From Bacteroidota bacterium (GTDB lineage: Bacteria; Bacteroidota; Bacteroidia; Flavobacteriales; Flavobacteriaceae): a stretch of DNA of 64,000 nucleotides. The position numbers were made by a program, and so were the translations under genes. The stretch is taken from NCBI GenBank assembly GCA_023434025.1, contig JAEYTL010000003.1, forward strand, positions 1 through 64,000, given 5' to 3'. Every line of letters begins with the position of its first letter. Within the stretch, counting starts at the first letter, position 1. This document shows positions 43,508-52,404 of the stretch, piece after piece. The notes beneath the pieces were generated by a model that was not told the DNA's origin, made no database searches, and was given only the letters and a program-made list of their open reading frames with translations.

Positions 43508-44746
43508 TTACTGTAAATTTAAAACTTCTGTGTCTTTATAATCCTTATACCCGGAAGTGATGACCCGCTCACCGACTTTTAACCCGGAAAGCACTTCATA
43601 ATACAACGGATTTTCTCTTCCCAATTTTATTTCTCTGCGTTCTGCTTTGTTACCATTGACTACAAAAATCCATGTTCCGGCCGTTTCCTGATAAAAACTT
43701 CCTTTGGTAATCACGGTTGATTTTGTTTTTTCAGACAACATTAACCGCACACCAAAGCTTAAACCCTGACGCAGATCAAGTTCTTTGTTTTCTTCAAACT
43801 GCAATTCTACCTGAAAGCGTCCGTTTTTCACCTCCGGAATTACTTTGGAAACCACAACAGCAATCATTTTTCCTTTGTATTCAATGGTGGCTTTTTGACC
43901 TTCTGAAACCTTGTCCAGATAAAACTCATCTACATCCGCCATAAGCTTGTATCCTTTCATCACATCAATTTTACCAATGGTTTCTCCGGCAGTATAGTTT
44001 TTCCCCAAAACGGGTTCAAACGAAGACAACCTGCCTGACAAGGGAGCAATCACCAAAAAATTCTTTTTATTCTCGCGTAAAACCTGCAGGCTTTTTTGCA
44101 TAATTCCTTGCGATTGATTGATTTGAGCAATTAAAATCTGATTGGCTTGTTTTTCTTTTTGCACACTTTGCTGAATAATGTTTTTGCGTTCTGTCTGATA
44201 ACGAAAATTTTCCGCTGTCTTTTCCCATTCGTTTTTGGAAAGAATTTCCTGCTCAAATAATTTTTGGTTCAAATCATATAAATTTTTGGCATCCAAATAA
44301 TCATGCTCAATTAAAACCAGGTCTTTTGCCAGATTTAATTCCTGTGTCCGCAAATCAAGTTTGGCTTTGTTCAGGTTATTGATTTGCTCAATCATGGCCG
44401 TTTCCTGATTCATAAAACTTAGTTCCGTATTCGGATTGTATAGCCGTGCCAGTGGCTGACCTTTTTCTACAAAATCACCATTCTCTACAAAAATTTCCTG
44501 AATGGAGCCGCCTTCAATCACATTCAGCAACATCGAATTTAACGGTTCGACTTTCGCCTGAAAAACGATAAAATCTTCAAAATTATCGATGGTCACCGTT
44601 TTTATTGAAATTTCAGCCGCCTGAACATCTAAACTTCTTTTTTGGGTAACGCTCATAGCAATCATAATAACCAACAGTAAAAAAACCACTAAAGCGATAA
44701 GGATGTATTTATTTTTTCTATTTTTACGAGGAACGATGGTGTCCAT
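43508..44746 (-). CDS. HlyD/MacA-family periplasmic adaptor
   Basis: 412 residues from the ATG at 44746 (MDTIVPRKNRKNKYILIAL), with one N-terminal membrane anchor (about 15-35). A biotinyl-lipoyl hairpin (IFVENGDFVEKGQPLARLYN), a long coiled coil (about 120-230) and beta-barrel domains follow. It links the ABC permease to TolC. It is the first gene of the five-gene operon, downstream of the candidate sigma-54 promoter. Confidence 0.92.
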   Translation of the reverse strand: MDTIVPRKNRKNKYILIALVVFLLLVIMIAMSVTQKRSLDVQAAEISIKTVTIDNFEDFIVFQAKVEPLNSMLLNVIEGGSIQEIFVENGDFVEKGQPLARLYNPNTELSFMNQETAMIEQINNLNKAKLDLRTQELNLAKDLVLIEHDYLDAKNLYDLNQKLFEQEILSKNEWEKTAENFRYQTERKNIIQQSVQKEKQANQILIAQINQSQGIMQKSLQVLRENKKNFLVIAPLSGRLSSFEPVLGKNYTAGETIGKIDVMKGYKLMADVDEFYLDKVSEGQKATIEYKGKMIAVVVSKVIPEVKNGRFQVELQFEENKELDLRQGLSFGVRLMLSEKTKSTVITKGSFYQETAGTWIFVVNGNKAERREIKLGRENPLYYEVLSGLKVGERVITSGYKDYKDTEVLNLQ

Positions 44747-44771
44747 ATTACTTTTATTTACAAACAGTAAA

Positions 44772-44786
44772 GTCAATTTTGTGCCA
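44772..44786 (-). promoter_or_regulatory. candidate sigma-54 promoter of the exporter operon
   Basis: On the minus strand TGGCAC (44786-44781), AAAA, then TTGAC. The -24 half equals the consensus TGGCAC; the -12 half is TTGA rather than TTGC and is spaced one base short. It lies 26-40 bases before the HlyD ATG, opposite a sigma-54 activator gene. Confidence 0.45.
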
Positions 44787-44847
44787 AAAAATAAAACTTT
44801 TTAACCGATTGATTTTTAGATGATTAAAAACAAGCTCTAAAACCAGG

Positions 44848-44874
44848 TGTTCATTACCGGACACCGGTTGTCCG
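44848..44874. promoter_or_regulatory. dyad suited to an NtrC-type upstream activator site
   Basis: Perfect inverted repeat CGGACA-CCGGT-TGTCCG (44858-44874), with a third related half-site TGTTCA at 44848. It lies about 75-90 bases upstream of the candidate sigma-54 promoter and 37 bases before the regulator ATG. Confidence 0.5.
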
Positions 44875-44910
44875 CCATTGAACAGTGAAACGGAAACGAA
44901 TTCAGCCCAA

Positions 44911-46272
44911 ATGAAAAAGACAAATGCCACTATATTACTAATAGACGATCAGGAAGACATTCTTTTTGCCGGTAAAATGGTTTTAAAGAAACATTTTGAA
45001 ACCATTTTTACACTCAGCAATCCCAAAAAAGTCATTGAACTTTTAGCCGAAAATGAAACTGACGTGGTTTTGCTGGACATGAATTACCGCATCGGATTTG
45101 AAGACGGCAGAGAAGGAATATATTTACTGAAAGAAATCAAAACCCTCTCGCCCAAAACCACAGTCATTTTGATGACTGCCTTCGGCAAAGTTGAAACAGC
45201 CGTTGAAGGATTAAAACTGGGGGCTTTTGATTATATTTTAAAACCATGGGATAATGAAAAGCTGGTTGCTGTGGTAAAATCTGCTGTAGAAGAAAGCAGA
45301 AAACTGAAGAAGAAAGCTATTGTCAGTGAAAAACCTGATTCTTTTTTTACAGGAAAGTCAACCGCCATTCAAAAAGCCTATTCGCTGGCCGATAAAGTTG
45401 CCCAAACCGATGCCAATGTATTAATTTTAGGCGAAAACGGCACGGGAAAATATGTTTTAGCCCATTATATTCACCAACAATCCAAGCGGAGAAATGAAGC
45501 TTTTATCCATGTTGACTTAGGTTCACTGAGCGAAAGCATTTTTGAAAGCGAATTATTCGGTTATGCCAAAGGAGCTTTTACTGATGCTAAAAACGACACA
45601 CCGGGACGATTTGAAGCCGCACAAAACGGGACGATTTTTCTGGATGAAATCGGTAATGTTCCGTTGCATTTGCAAACCAAACTGTTACAGATTATTCAAA
45701 CCAAATCGGTAACACGCGTGGGCGAATCAAAAGCAAGGCTTCTGAATATCAGAATAATTACAGCTACCAATCTGGATTTAAAAAAAGAAGTTGCCGGGAA
45801 AAATTTCAGAGAAGATTTGTATTATCGCATCAATACAATGGAAATCAAACTTCCGTCACTGTATCAACGAAAAGAAGATATTATTCCGCTTGCTCAATTT
45901 TTATTACAGAAAATCACCGAAAAATATGATCGGGAAGGTATCGTTTTTGATGAAAAGGCGATTGAACAAATTCAAAAGCACGCCTGGCACGGAAACATTC
46001 GCGAAATGGAAAACCGCATTGAACGGGCCGTTATTTTGTGCGAGAACAACACGGTAAAAAGTTCCGATCTGGATTTGGATATCATCAGTCTGTCAACCGC
46101 TGAAACAGAAGAATTACAGCTGTCTGACATTGAAAAAATGTCCATTGAAAAAGTGTTGCTTAAAAATAATTTTAACATCAGTAAATCAGCCGAAGAACTC
46201 GGACTTTCGAGAGCCGCATTATACCGAAGAATGGAAAAATACAACTTAGACCCAACCGATCAAAAACAGTAG
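44911..46272 (+). CDS. NtrC-family sigma-54-dependent response regulator
   Basis: 453 residues from the ATG at 44911; an upstream in-frame TTG at 44878 is inside the dyad and less likely. The receiver domain has LIDDQ and VVLLDMNYR. The AAA+ domain follows with Walker A GENGTGKYV, Walker B GTIFLDEIG and the sigma-54 contact loop GAFTDA (standard GAFTGA). A Fis-type helix-turn-helix ends the protein (SKSAEELGLSRAALYRRM). It probably activates the divergent exporter operon, using the dyad between them. Confidence 0.93.
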   Translation: MKKTNATILLIDDQEDILFAGKMVLKKHFETIFTLSNPKKVIELLAENETDVVLLDMNYRIGFEDGREGIYLLKEIKTLSPKTTVILMTAFGKVETAVEGLKLGAFDYILKPWDNEKLVAVVKSAVEESRKLKKKAIVSEKPDSFFTGKSTAIQKAYSLADKVAQTDANVLILGENGTGKYVLAHYIHQQSKRRNEAFIHVDLGSLSESIFESELFGYAKGAFTDAKNDTPGRFEAAQNGTIFLDEIGNVPLHLQTKLLQIIQTKSVTRVGESKARLLNIRIITATNLDLKKEVAGKNFREDLYYRINTMEIKLPSLYQRKEDIIPLAQFLLQKITEKYDREGIVFDEKAIEQIQKHAWHGNIREMENRIERAVILCENNTVKSSDLDLDIISLSTAETEELQLSDIEKMSIEKVLLKNNFNISKSAEELGLSRAALYRRMEKYNLDPTDQKQ

Positions 46273-46275
46273 CTT

Positions 46276-47604
46276 TTGAAAAATGTAAAACTATACCCGC
46301 CACTTTTGACCCGATTGCTCGTGTTGTTTCTGGTGTTCATCGGCAGTTCTTTATTATGGTATAAATCCTTAGTCTATTCGGCCGTTTTCGGTTTTTTTGT
46401 TTTTTTATTGACCGGAATTGAGTTCTTTTCTTTTTTAAAAAAAACCTTTGCGTTCTATGATAAAACCATTGCGGCAATTTTAAACAATGACTTTTCTGCC
46501 GATTTTTCTAAACATAAATCGCATGACAATTATAAAAATTTGTTTCGTTTATATGATACATTAAAACAAAGACAAAACGAGCAGGTTTCAAAAGACCTGG
46601 TCTATCGTTCTATTTTGAACAACATTGAAACCGGCGTTTTAATTCTTCAGAAATCAGAGGAAGATTGGATTGTTTTTTTGATGAATGATTACTTTTCAAG
46701 TCATTTTAATGCTCCAAAAGTTTCTAAATGGAAGTATTTAAAAAACCAATTGCCTTCACTATGTAACATCATCGAAGAACGAAATTTTGACGAACTGAAA
46801 ACGTCGCTTCAAATTCGGGTTAACAAAGAAGAATCGCAGACTTTTATGTTACAAGCCTCCAAAACCAAAGCATATAATCAGGAATATTATATTGTTTTAC
46901 TGGATTCCATTCAAAAGGTTGTGGAAAGAAAAGAAAAGGACGCCTGGATTAATCTGATGAAAGTCATCTCACATGAACTGATGAACTCTATCACCCCCAT
47001 CCGTTCGCTGACACAAAATTTAAATGAATTAATGCAACAGGATTCTCTTTCAAAAGACGATTTAGACGATATTAAAGAAAGTGTTTCCACCATGATTCAC
47101 CGCAGCAATCATTTGCAAAATTTCGTCGAAAGTTATCGGAAAGTTGCCATGCTCCCCTCTCCTAAAAAAGAAAAAACAGAACTAAATCAACTCATAAACA
47201 ACACATTAAAGCTCATGCAGCCGTTGTTTAAAAAAGAAAATATTACCGTAAAAAATACTGTTTCTTTTAATAGATGGCTGATGGTGGATGCACTTCAAAT
47301 GGAACAAGTATTGATTAACCTGCTAACCAACAGCTTGTATGCTTTAGAAGGGAAAGAAGAAAAAACCATTGAAATTTCGGCAGAACAAAAGAACAAACGC
47401 CTTTTTATTTCTGTTTCCGATTCCGGAACGGGTATCGACGCTGAAATTGAAGACAAAATTTTTCTGCCGTTCTTCACCACCCGGAAAGAAGGAGCCGGAA
47501 TCGGACTAACCTTGTCTAAAAATATTATAGAAGCCCACGGCGGTTATTTGAACTACCGGATAGATGAAAACAAAACACGGTTTACGATTTGTTTGTTAGA
47601 ATAA
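46276..47604 (+). CDS. sensor histidine kinase, NtrB/AtoS-like
   Basis: 442 residues starting at TTG 46276, three bases after the regulator stop; no ATG gives the two N-terminal membrane helices (about 10-55). A PAS-like middle part is followed by HisKA with H-box ISHELMNSITPI and HATPase motifs VDALQMEQVLINLLTNS, SDSGTGID and GAGIGLTLSK. The short loop between the helices suggests it senses within or near the membrane. It is the cognate kinase of the sigma-54 activator. Confidence 0.92.
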   Translation: MKNVKLYPPLLTRLLVLFLVFIGSSLLWYKSLVYSAVFGFFVFLLTGIEFFSFLKKTFAFYDKTIAAILNNDFSADFSKHKSHDNYKNLFRLYDTLKQRQNEQVSKDLVYRSILNNIETGVLILQKSEEDWIVFLMNDYFSSHFNAPKVSKWKYLKNQLPSLCNIIEERNFDELKTSLQIRVNKEESQTFMLQASKTKAYNQEYYIVLLDSIQKVVERKEKDAWINLMKVISHELMNSITPIRSLTQNLNELMQQDSLSKDDLDDIKESVSTMIHRSNHLQNFVESYRKVAMLPSPKKEKTELNQLINNTLKLMQPLFKKENITVKNTVSFNRWLMVDALQMEQVLINLLTNSLYALEGKEEKTIEISAEQKNKRLFISVSDSGTGIDAEIEDKIFLPFFTTRKEGAGIGLTLSKNIIEAHGGYLNYRIDENKTRFTICLLE

Positions 47605-47636
47605 AATTTGTAAATTTTTGAAAAATTAGGAAATAA

Positions 47637-47960
47637 TTACATATTAACCTTCGGTTCCCAAAAAACCTTTTCAAAATCCACAACCTGGTTATCAACTACC
47701 TCAATACCTTCACTTTCTAAAAGTTGCTGCATTAAATTAGTACCTTGAAAATGGTGCTTGCCTGAAAGCATTCCGTTTCGGTTAACCACCCGATGGGCGG
47801 GAACATCGTCCTGATTATGTGAAGCATTCATTGCCCAACCCACCATCCGGGCAGAACGAGCTGCTCCCAAGGCTTTGGCAATGGCTCCATAGGAAGTAAC
47901 TCTTCCATACGGAATTTGTTTGGCAATGACATACACTCTTTCAAAAAAACTGTCTTCCAT
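47637..47960 (-). CDS. alkyltransferase-like protein (ATL, MGMT fold without catalytic Cys)
   Basis: A 107-residue protein with the DNA-binding fold of O6-methylguanine methyltransferases (IPYGRVTSYGAIAKALG; SARMVGWAMNASH). The active-site PCHRV is replaced by PAHRVVNRNG, so it cannot accept the alkyl group. ATLs bind O6-alkylguanine and hand the lesion to nucleotide excision repair. It is 11 bases downstream of the lysE gene on the same strand. Confidence 0.9.
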   Translation of the reverse strand: MEDSFFERVYVIAKQIPYGRVTSYGAIAKALGAARSARMVGWAMNASHNQDDVPAHRVVNRNGMLSGKHHFQGTNLMQQLLESEGIEVVDNQVVDFEKVFWEPKVNM

Positions 47961-47971
47961 CGGATTAAAAT

Positions 47972-48604
47972 TTATCGTGTAATGATTTTAAACAAAGTGA
48001 TCAGAGCCACTATCCCGGTTAGAGAACCAATGACATAATTGATGTTTCTGGACAAAAAGGATTCTTTTTTTTCTTTGGTTTTAAAGAATGAAATATAGCC
48101 AAGAAATACGAGAAAGGCTGCAATTGCCGAGGCTGTTGAAAAAGTATAAATAAAAAAAGTATCAAAATGAAAATACCCGTACGTTCCAAGTGTAATACTA
48201 ACAAACACATAGTATGGAATCGGGAATAAATTGAGTGAAGAAAGCAACATTCCAAGAAAAAAACGACTTGATTTGCTTCGCAGTTTAATTTCTTCCTTCT
48301 TTTTTTTCGGCTTAGGCTTTCTGGCCAGCCAGATAAAATAGATGGTTAAAGCTGTAAAAATTACTAAACCGATTTCCTGTAACACCAGTCTGACATCTCC
48401 TCTCCGATCAATAAAACGGGCAAAAAATACGGCTAAAAGCGTTTGAAAAAATACAATCACCGCCGCCCCAAATGCAAACCACAACGCCCGGTTTCTGCCG
48501 TCACGCATACTCACTTTTGCGGCAGTCATGTTAAGCAATCCCGGGGGAGTTGTTCCGATAGCTGCTGCTGAAAATCCGAGAAGTATGGGAAGGCCGAGGT
48601 TCAT
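47972..48604 (-). CDS. LysE/RhtB-family exporter
   Basis: A 210-residue membrane protein with about six helices and the family N-terminus GLPILLGFSAAAIGTTPPGLLNMTAAK. Members export amino acids or small solutes. The sequence between helices 3 and 4 is Lys-rich (KPKPKKKKEE). It lies between trmB and the ATL gene, same strand, likely an operon with short gaps. Confidence 0.85.
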   Translation of the reverse strand: MNLGLPILLGFSAAAIGTTPPGLLNMTAAKVSMRDGRNRALWFAFGAAVIVFFQTLLAVFFARFIDRRGDVRLVLQEIGLVIFTALTIYFIWLARKPKPKKKKEEIKLRSKSSRFFLGMLLSSLNLFPIPYYVFVSITLGTYGYFHFDTFFIYTFSTASAIAAFLVFLGYISFFKTKEKKESFLSRNINYVIGSLTGIVALITLFKIITR

Positions 48605-48627
48605 CTTTAGTTATTGATATAAGAGAT

Positions 48628-49302
48628 TTATTTTATCTTAAATTGAATATAAGTAATGGCTTTATTGATTTCTAAATACTGCTTTTCATAAAATGTCTGA
48701 ATAGAAGTAACCTCTTCAGGAGCTCCCTCATTCCGATAGACATTGTGGTTGGCATAAATCACCTGGTGTCCTTCGCCGTGCAACAAACCCAGCGTATAGC
48801 CGTGCATGAATTCGCTGTCGGTTTTCAAATGAATGATTCCGTCTTTTTTCAATACTTTTTTGTAGCGTTGTAAAAAAGAAGTGTTGGTCATTCTATGTTT
48901 TGTCCGTTTGTATTTAATTTGCGGATCGGGAAAAGTAATCCAGATTTCATCTACTTCATTTTCAGCAAAACAATATTCTATCAGTTCAATCTGTGTGCGA
49001 AGAAAACCAACATTATTTATGCCCTCTTCGACAGCCGTTTTGGCTCCCCGCCAAAATCGTGCTCCTTTGATATCAATCCCGATAAAATTCTTGTCCGGAT
49101 AGCGTGTTGCCAAACCCACGGAATACTCTCCTTTTCCACATCCCAGTTCCAACACAATCGGATTGTTGTTTTTAAAGAAGTTTTTATTCCAGTTCCCTTT
49201 CCATTCAAAATCGCCCGAAATCACTTCTTCCCGGCTTGGTTCAACTACATTTTTAAACGTTTCATTTTCTTTAAAACGCTTTAATTTATTCTTACTTCCC
49301 AC
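48628..49302 (-). CDS. trmB: tRNA (guanine-N7-)-methyltransferase
   Basis: A 224-residue class I methyltransferase with SAM motif VLELGCGKGEYSVGLA and the TrmB signatures NFIGIDIKGARFWRGAK and ITFPDPQIKYKRTKHRM. It makes m7G46 in the tRNA variable loop. First gene of the trmB-lysE-ATL run. Confidence 0.96.
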   Translation of the reverse strand: MGSKNKLKRFKENETFKNVVEPSREEVISGDFEWKGNWNKNFFKNNNPIVLELGCGKGEYSVGLATRYPDKNFIGIDIKGARFWRGAKTAVEEGINNVGFLRTQIELIEYCFAENEVDEIWITFPDPQIKYKRTKHRMTNTSFLQRYKKVLKKDGIIHLKTDSEFMHGYTLGLLHGEGHQVIYANHNVYRNEGAPEEVTSIQTFYEKQYLEINKAITYIQFKIK

Positions 49303-49388
49303 TTAATTTAATTTTTTGGTAAAATTAGGGAAATATACCCAATCAAAAATAGTTGTACTTTTACAGTTATTAAATGAGTTATTAAGAC

Positions 49389-50453
49389 TTGGAAACTGCC
49401 AGACCAAAAATTCTCGTTGCTCCGCTCAATTGGGGCTTGGGTCATGCCACCCGATGCATCCCGGTTATCGAAGCCTTACTGGAAAATCATTTTGAACCGG
49501 TTATTGCTTCTGATGGTGTGGCTCTGCACATTTTGCAGAAGGAGTTTCCTGAATTAATCTTTTTAGAACTGCCGTCTTACCAGATTGAATATGCCAAAAA
49601 CGGTGCTTTTTTTAAATGGAAGCTGATTAAAAACAGTCCTAAAATGATGGAGGCTATTTATCAGGAAAGAAAATGGGTCAAAAAATGGGTCAAAGAATAC
49701 GGTCTTTCCGGTATTATTTCTGACAACCGGCTGGGTATTTATTCTAAGAAAGTACCGTCGGTTTTTATCACACATCAGTTGAATGTTTTAACCGGAAACA
49801 CCAGTTGGATCACCAGTAAATTACATCAATACGTTATTAAAAAATACGATGAATGCTGGGTGCCGGATGTGGCAGAAATTCCAAATCTTACCGGAAAATT
49901 AGGTCATTTAAAAAACCCGCATTTTAAAATCAATTACATTGGTCCACTGAGCCGTTTATCCCGAAAAGAGTTGCCTGAAAAATATGACTTAATGGTTATC
50001 CTTTCCGGTCCTGAACCACAGCGGTCAATGCTGGAAGTTCATTTGAAAGAAGAACTCAAACGCTATAACGGTGAAATAGTTTTTGTGCGTGGCGTTATTG
50101 AACCCGAACAAAAATCAGAAAAAACTGAACATATAACCTATTACAACTTTATGACTTCCGGACAACTTGAACAAACGTTTAACGAAAGCAAACTTGTGCT
50201 TTGCCGTTCAGGTTACACCACTATAATGGATTTGGCAAAGTTGGGTAAAAAAGCTTTTTTCATTCCGACTCCGGGACAATTTGAACAGGAATATCTGGCT
50301 AAAAAATATAAAAAAGAAGGCATTGTTCCGTTTGCCAAACAAGATAAATTTGTCATTGAAAATTTGTACGAGGTTGATCTGTATAAAGGATTACAACATT
50401 TCACAACTTCTTCGGACTGGAAAAAACTATTTCTGCTTTTCGAGCGTAAATGA
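49389..50453 (+). CDS. GT-B glycosyltransferase (MurG-like)
   Basis: 354 residues starting at TTG 49389; the ATG 17 bases upstream is out of reach because of a TAA. The N-terminus ILVAPLNWGLGHATRCIPVIEAL and the C-terminal nucleotide-sugar site LCRSGYTTIMDLAKLGKKA, then PTPGQFEQEYLA, are those of MurG/UDP-glycosyltransferases. Donor and acceptor are unknown; a lipid or surface glycan is likely. The last 27 bases overlap the convergent histidine kinase gene. Confidence 0.85.
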   Translation: METARPKILVAPLNWGLGHATRCIPVIEALLENHFEPVIASDGVALHILQKEFPELIFLELPSYQIEYAKNGAFFKWKLIKNSPKMMEAIYQERKWVKKWVKEYGLSGIISDNRLGIYSKKVPSVFITHQLNVLTGNTSWITSKLHQYVIKKYDECWVPDVAEIPNLTGKLGHLKNPHFKINYIGPLSRLSRKELPEKYDLMVILSGPEPQRSMLEVHLKEELKRYNGEIVFVRGVIEPEQKSEKTEHITYYNFMTSGQLEQTFNESKLVLCRSGYTTIMDLAKLGKKAFFIPTPGQFEQEYLAKKYKKEGIVPFAKQDKFVIENLYEVDLYKGLQHFTTSSDWKKLFLLFERK

Positions 50454-51470
50454 AAATTCTGACCCCACACCAAACTGACTCTCTACATAAATCTTTTCGT
50501 TGTGGCCTTCGATGATGTGTTTTACAATGGCCAGCCCTAAACCGGAACCTCCTTCGGATCGGGCACCACTTTTATCCACTCTGTAAAAGCGTTCAAATAA
50601 ACGGGGAATGTGCTGCTTCTGAATGCCTTCACCGTTATCGGTAATTCTGACAATGATTTTGTTTTTCACCAGGTTTTCAATGCTCACTTCGGTTGTTCCT
50701 CCTTCCCTGCCGTATTTGATGGAATTCATCACCAAATTGGTAACTACCTGCTGAATTTTTTCCCTGTCAGCATACACATAAACCGGGTTAAGATATTTGG
50801 CATCAAAAGTAAGGGTTATGTGCTTTTTGGAAGCCCGCATCTCAAGCAGATCAAAAACATTTTTTACTAATTCTACTATATCAAAAATAATGTAATCCAG
50901 ATTCAAATCACCTGTTTCGAGCTTCGTTATCATATCTAGATCTTTCACGATATAGATCAACCGTTCAACACCTTTTTCTGCTCTTTCAAGGTATTTTTTC
51001 CGAAGTGTTTTATCGCTCATGGCTCCATCCAACAAAGTTGAAATATAACCCTGAACCGTGAACAAAGGGGTTTTTAATTCATGAGAAACATTGCCCAAAA
51101 ACTCTCTCCGGTATTCCTCCCGGACTTTCAGGGTTTCGATTTCAAGCTTTTTGTCGGTAGCAAACTTTTTTACCTCTTTGGTCAGTGTTGCCATATCAGT
51201 GGTAATCGGCTGGCTCCTCAATGTGGTAGAATCTAATAATGAAACATCGTCATAGATTTTTTTCACTCTGCGGTAGATGAATCTTTCTACCCGGTATTGA
51301 ATCACAAAAAACGAGAAAAGACAAATGGAGAGTCCGAAAACACTAATAAACAACCCGTTTATTTCATAAAAAAAATAAGTGGTAAGCCATAAAAACCCAA
51401 TGGAGAACAGGGAAACATAAAGTGCCGATTTTATAGCAAATTTGTATGTTTTTTTAAAATTAATGGCCAT
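50427..51470 (-). CDS. PhoR-like sensor histidine kinase
   Basis: 347 residues with two N-terminal membrane helices (about 15-57) and only a short loop between them. HisKA follows with FLGNVSHELKTPLFTVQGY (His130), then HATPase (NLVMNSIKYG, DNGEGIQ, GSGLGLAIVKHI). Length and lack of a large periplasmic sensor resemble PhoR, which reads phosphate status through the Pst system. It follows its regulator gene by 70 bases. Confidence 0.88.
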   Translation of the reverse strand: MAINFKKTYKFAIKSALYVSLFSIGFLWLTTYFFYEINGLFISVFGLSICLFSFFVIQYRVERFIYRRVKKIYDDVSLLDSTTLRSQPITTDMATLTKEVKKFATDKKLEIETLKVREEYRREFLGNVSHELKTPLFTVQGYISTLLDGAMSDKTLRKKYLERAEKGVERLIYIVKDLDMITKLETGDLNLDYIIFDIVELVKNVFDLLEMRASKKHITLTFDAKYLNPVYVYADREKIQQVVTNLVMNSIKYGREGGTTEVSIENLVKNKIIVRITDNGEGIQKQHIPRLFERFYRVDKSGARSEGGSGLGLAIVKHIIEGHNEKIYVESQFGVGSEFSFTLEKQK

Positions 51471-51539
51471 TAAAAACAGTTTTCATCCGGTTAATATGTC
51501 CTCAAAAGTAAACCATTTTTAACAAAACAGGAAACGAGG

Positions 51540-52223
51540 CTATACTTCCAGTTTGTAACCAACCCCTTTAATGGTTTTAAAAAGGTCGTCGCCAATCTTT
51601 TCTCTTAATTTTCGGATATGTACGTCAATTGTCCGGCCTCCGACCACCACTTCATTACCCCAGACCTTGTCGAGAATTTCCTCTCTTTTAAATACTTTTC
51701 CGGGTTTTGATGCCAAAAGGTAGAATAACTCAAACTCTTTTCTGGGCAAAATAATTTCTTTGCCTGCCTGAATAATTTTATATTCCTCTCTATTCACTTC
51801 AATGTTTCCAACCGTAAGCACATCGCCCTTGGCTTCCTCTTCTTTTAAGCGACGTAAAAGGGCTTTGACTTTACTCACCAAAACTTTAGGCTTGATTGGT
51901 TTTGCAATATAATCATCGGCTCCGGCTTCAAAACCGGCTACTTGCGAATAATCTTCGCTTCGTGCGGTTAAAAAAGTAACAATTACATTGCTTAATTCAG
52001 GAATTTTTCTAATTTGTTCACAGGCTTCCATTCCGTCCATTTCCGGCATCATTACATCCATAATAATAAGATGCGGCAGCTCTTTTTTTGCTTTCAAAAC
52101 AGCTTCTTTACCGTTTGTTGCAGTGGCTATCTGATAGCCTTCCTGGGCTAGGTTATACCCCACAATCTCCAGTATATCCTGCTCATCATCAACCAACAAA
52201 ATTTTAATTTCCTTTTTTTTCAT
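51540..52223 (-). CDS. PhoB/OmpR-family response regulator
   Basis: 227 residues from the ATG at 52223. The receiver has VDDEQ (11-15), Asp56 in IIMDVMMPEMDG and YIAKPIKPK. The winged-helix domain ends FKREEILDKVWG, then GRTIDVHIRKLREKIG and IKGVGYKLE, matching PhoB/PhoP more than OmpR. It pairs with the following PhoR-like kinase and is divergent from a TonB receptor whose upstream region carries an 11-bp hexamer ladder typical of PhoB/PhoP binding. Confidence 0.9.
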   Translation of the reverse strand: MKKKEIKILLVDDEQDILEIVGYNLAQEGYQIATATNGKEAVLKAKKELPHLIIMDVMMPEMDGMEACEQIRKIPELSNVIVTFLTARSEDYSQVAGFEAGADDYIAKPIKPKVLVSKVKALLRRLKEEEAKGDVLTVGNIEVNREEYKIIQAGKEIILPRKEFELFYLLASKPGKVFKREEILDKVWGNEVVVGGRTIDVHIRKLREKIGDDLFKTIKGVGYKLEV

Positions 52224-52283
52224 ATTCAAAAACAGTGTGCGTTTCGGGATGTAAAGGTAAAGATAATACAAAATGAAATACGT

Positions 52284-52365
52284 TGTTAACGGTAATTTAA
52301 TCTGTTAACGTTTTGGTAACCCAACTGAAACAAAAACGTAACGGGCGGGTAACGTCAACTTTACA
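52284..52365 (+). promoter_or_regulatory. Pho-box-like ladder upstream of the TonB receptor
   Basis: Hexamers at exact 11-base steps: TTAACG (52305), GTAACC (52316), GAAACA (52327), GTAACG (52338), GTAACG (52349) and TTTACA (52360). A further TGTTAACG is at 52284. PhoB and PhoP bind direct repeats with this period; TTAACA is the Bacillus PhoP form. Confidence 0.6.
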
Positions 52366-52404
52366 AGACAGCTGTTATTTTGCACCAAAATTAAACAACA
52401 CCTG

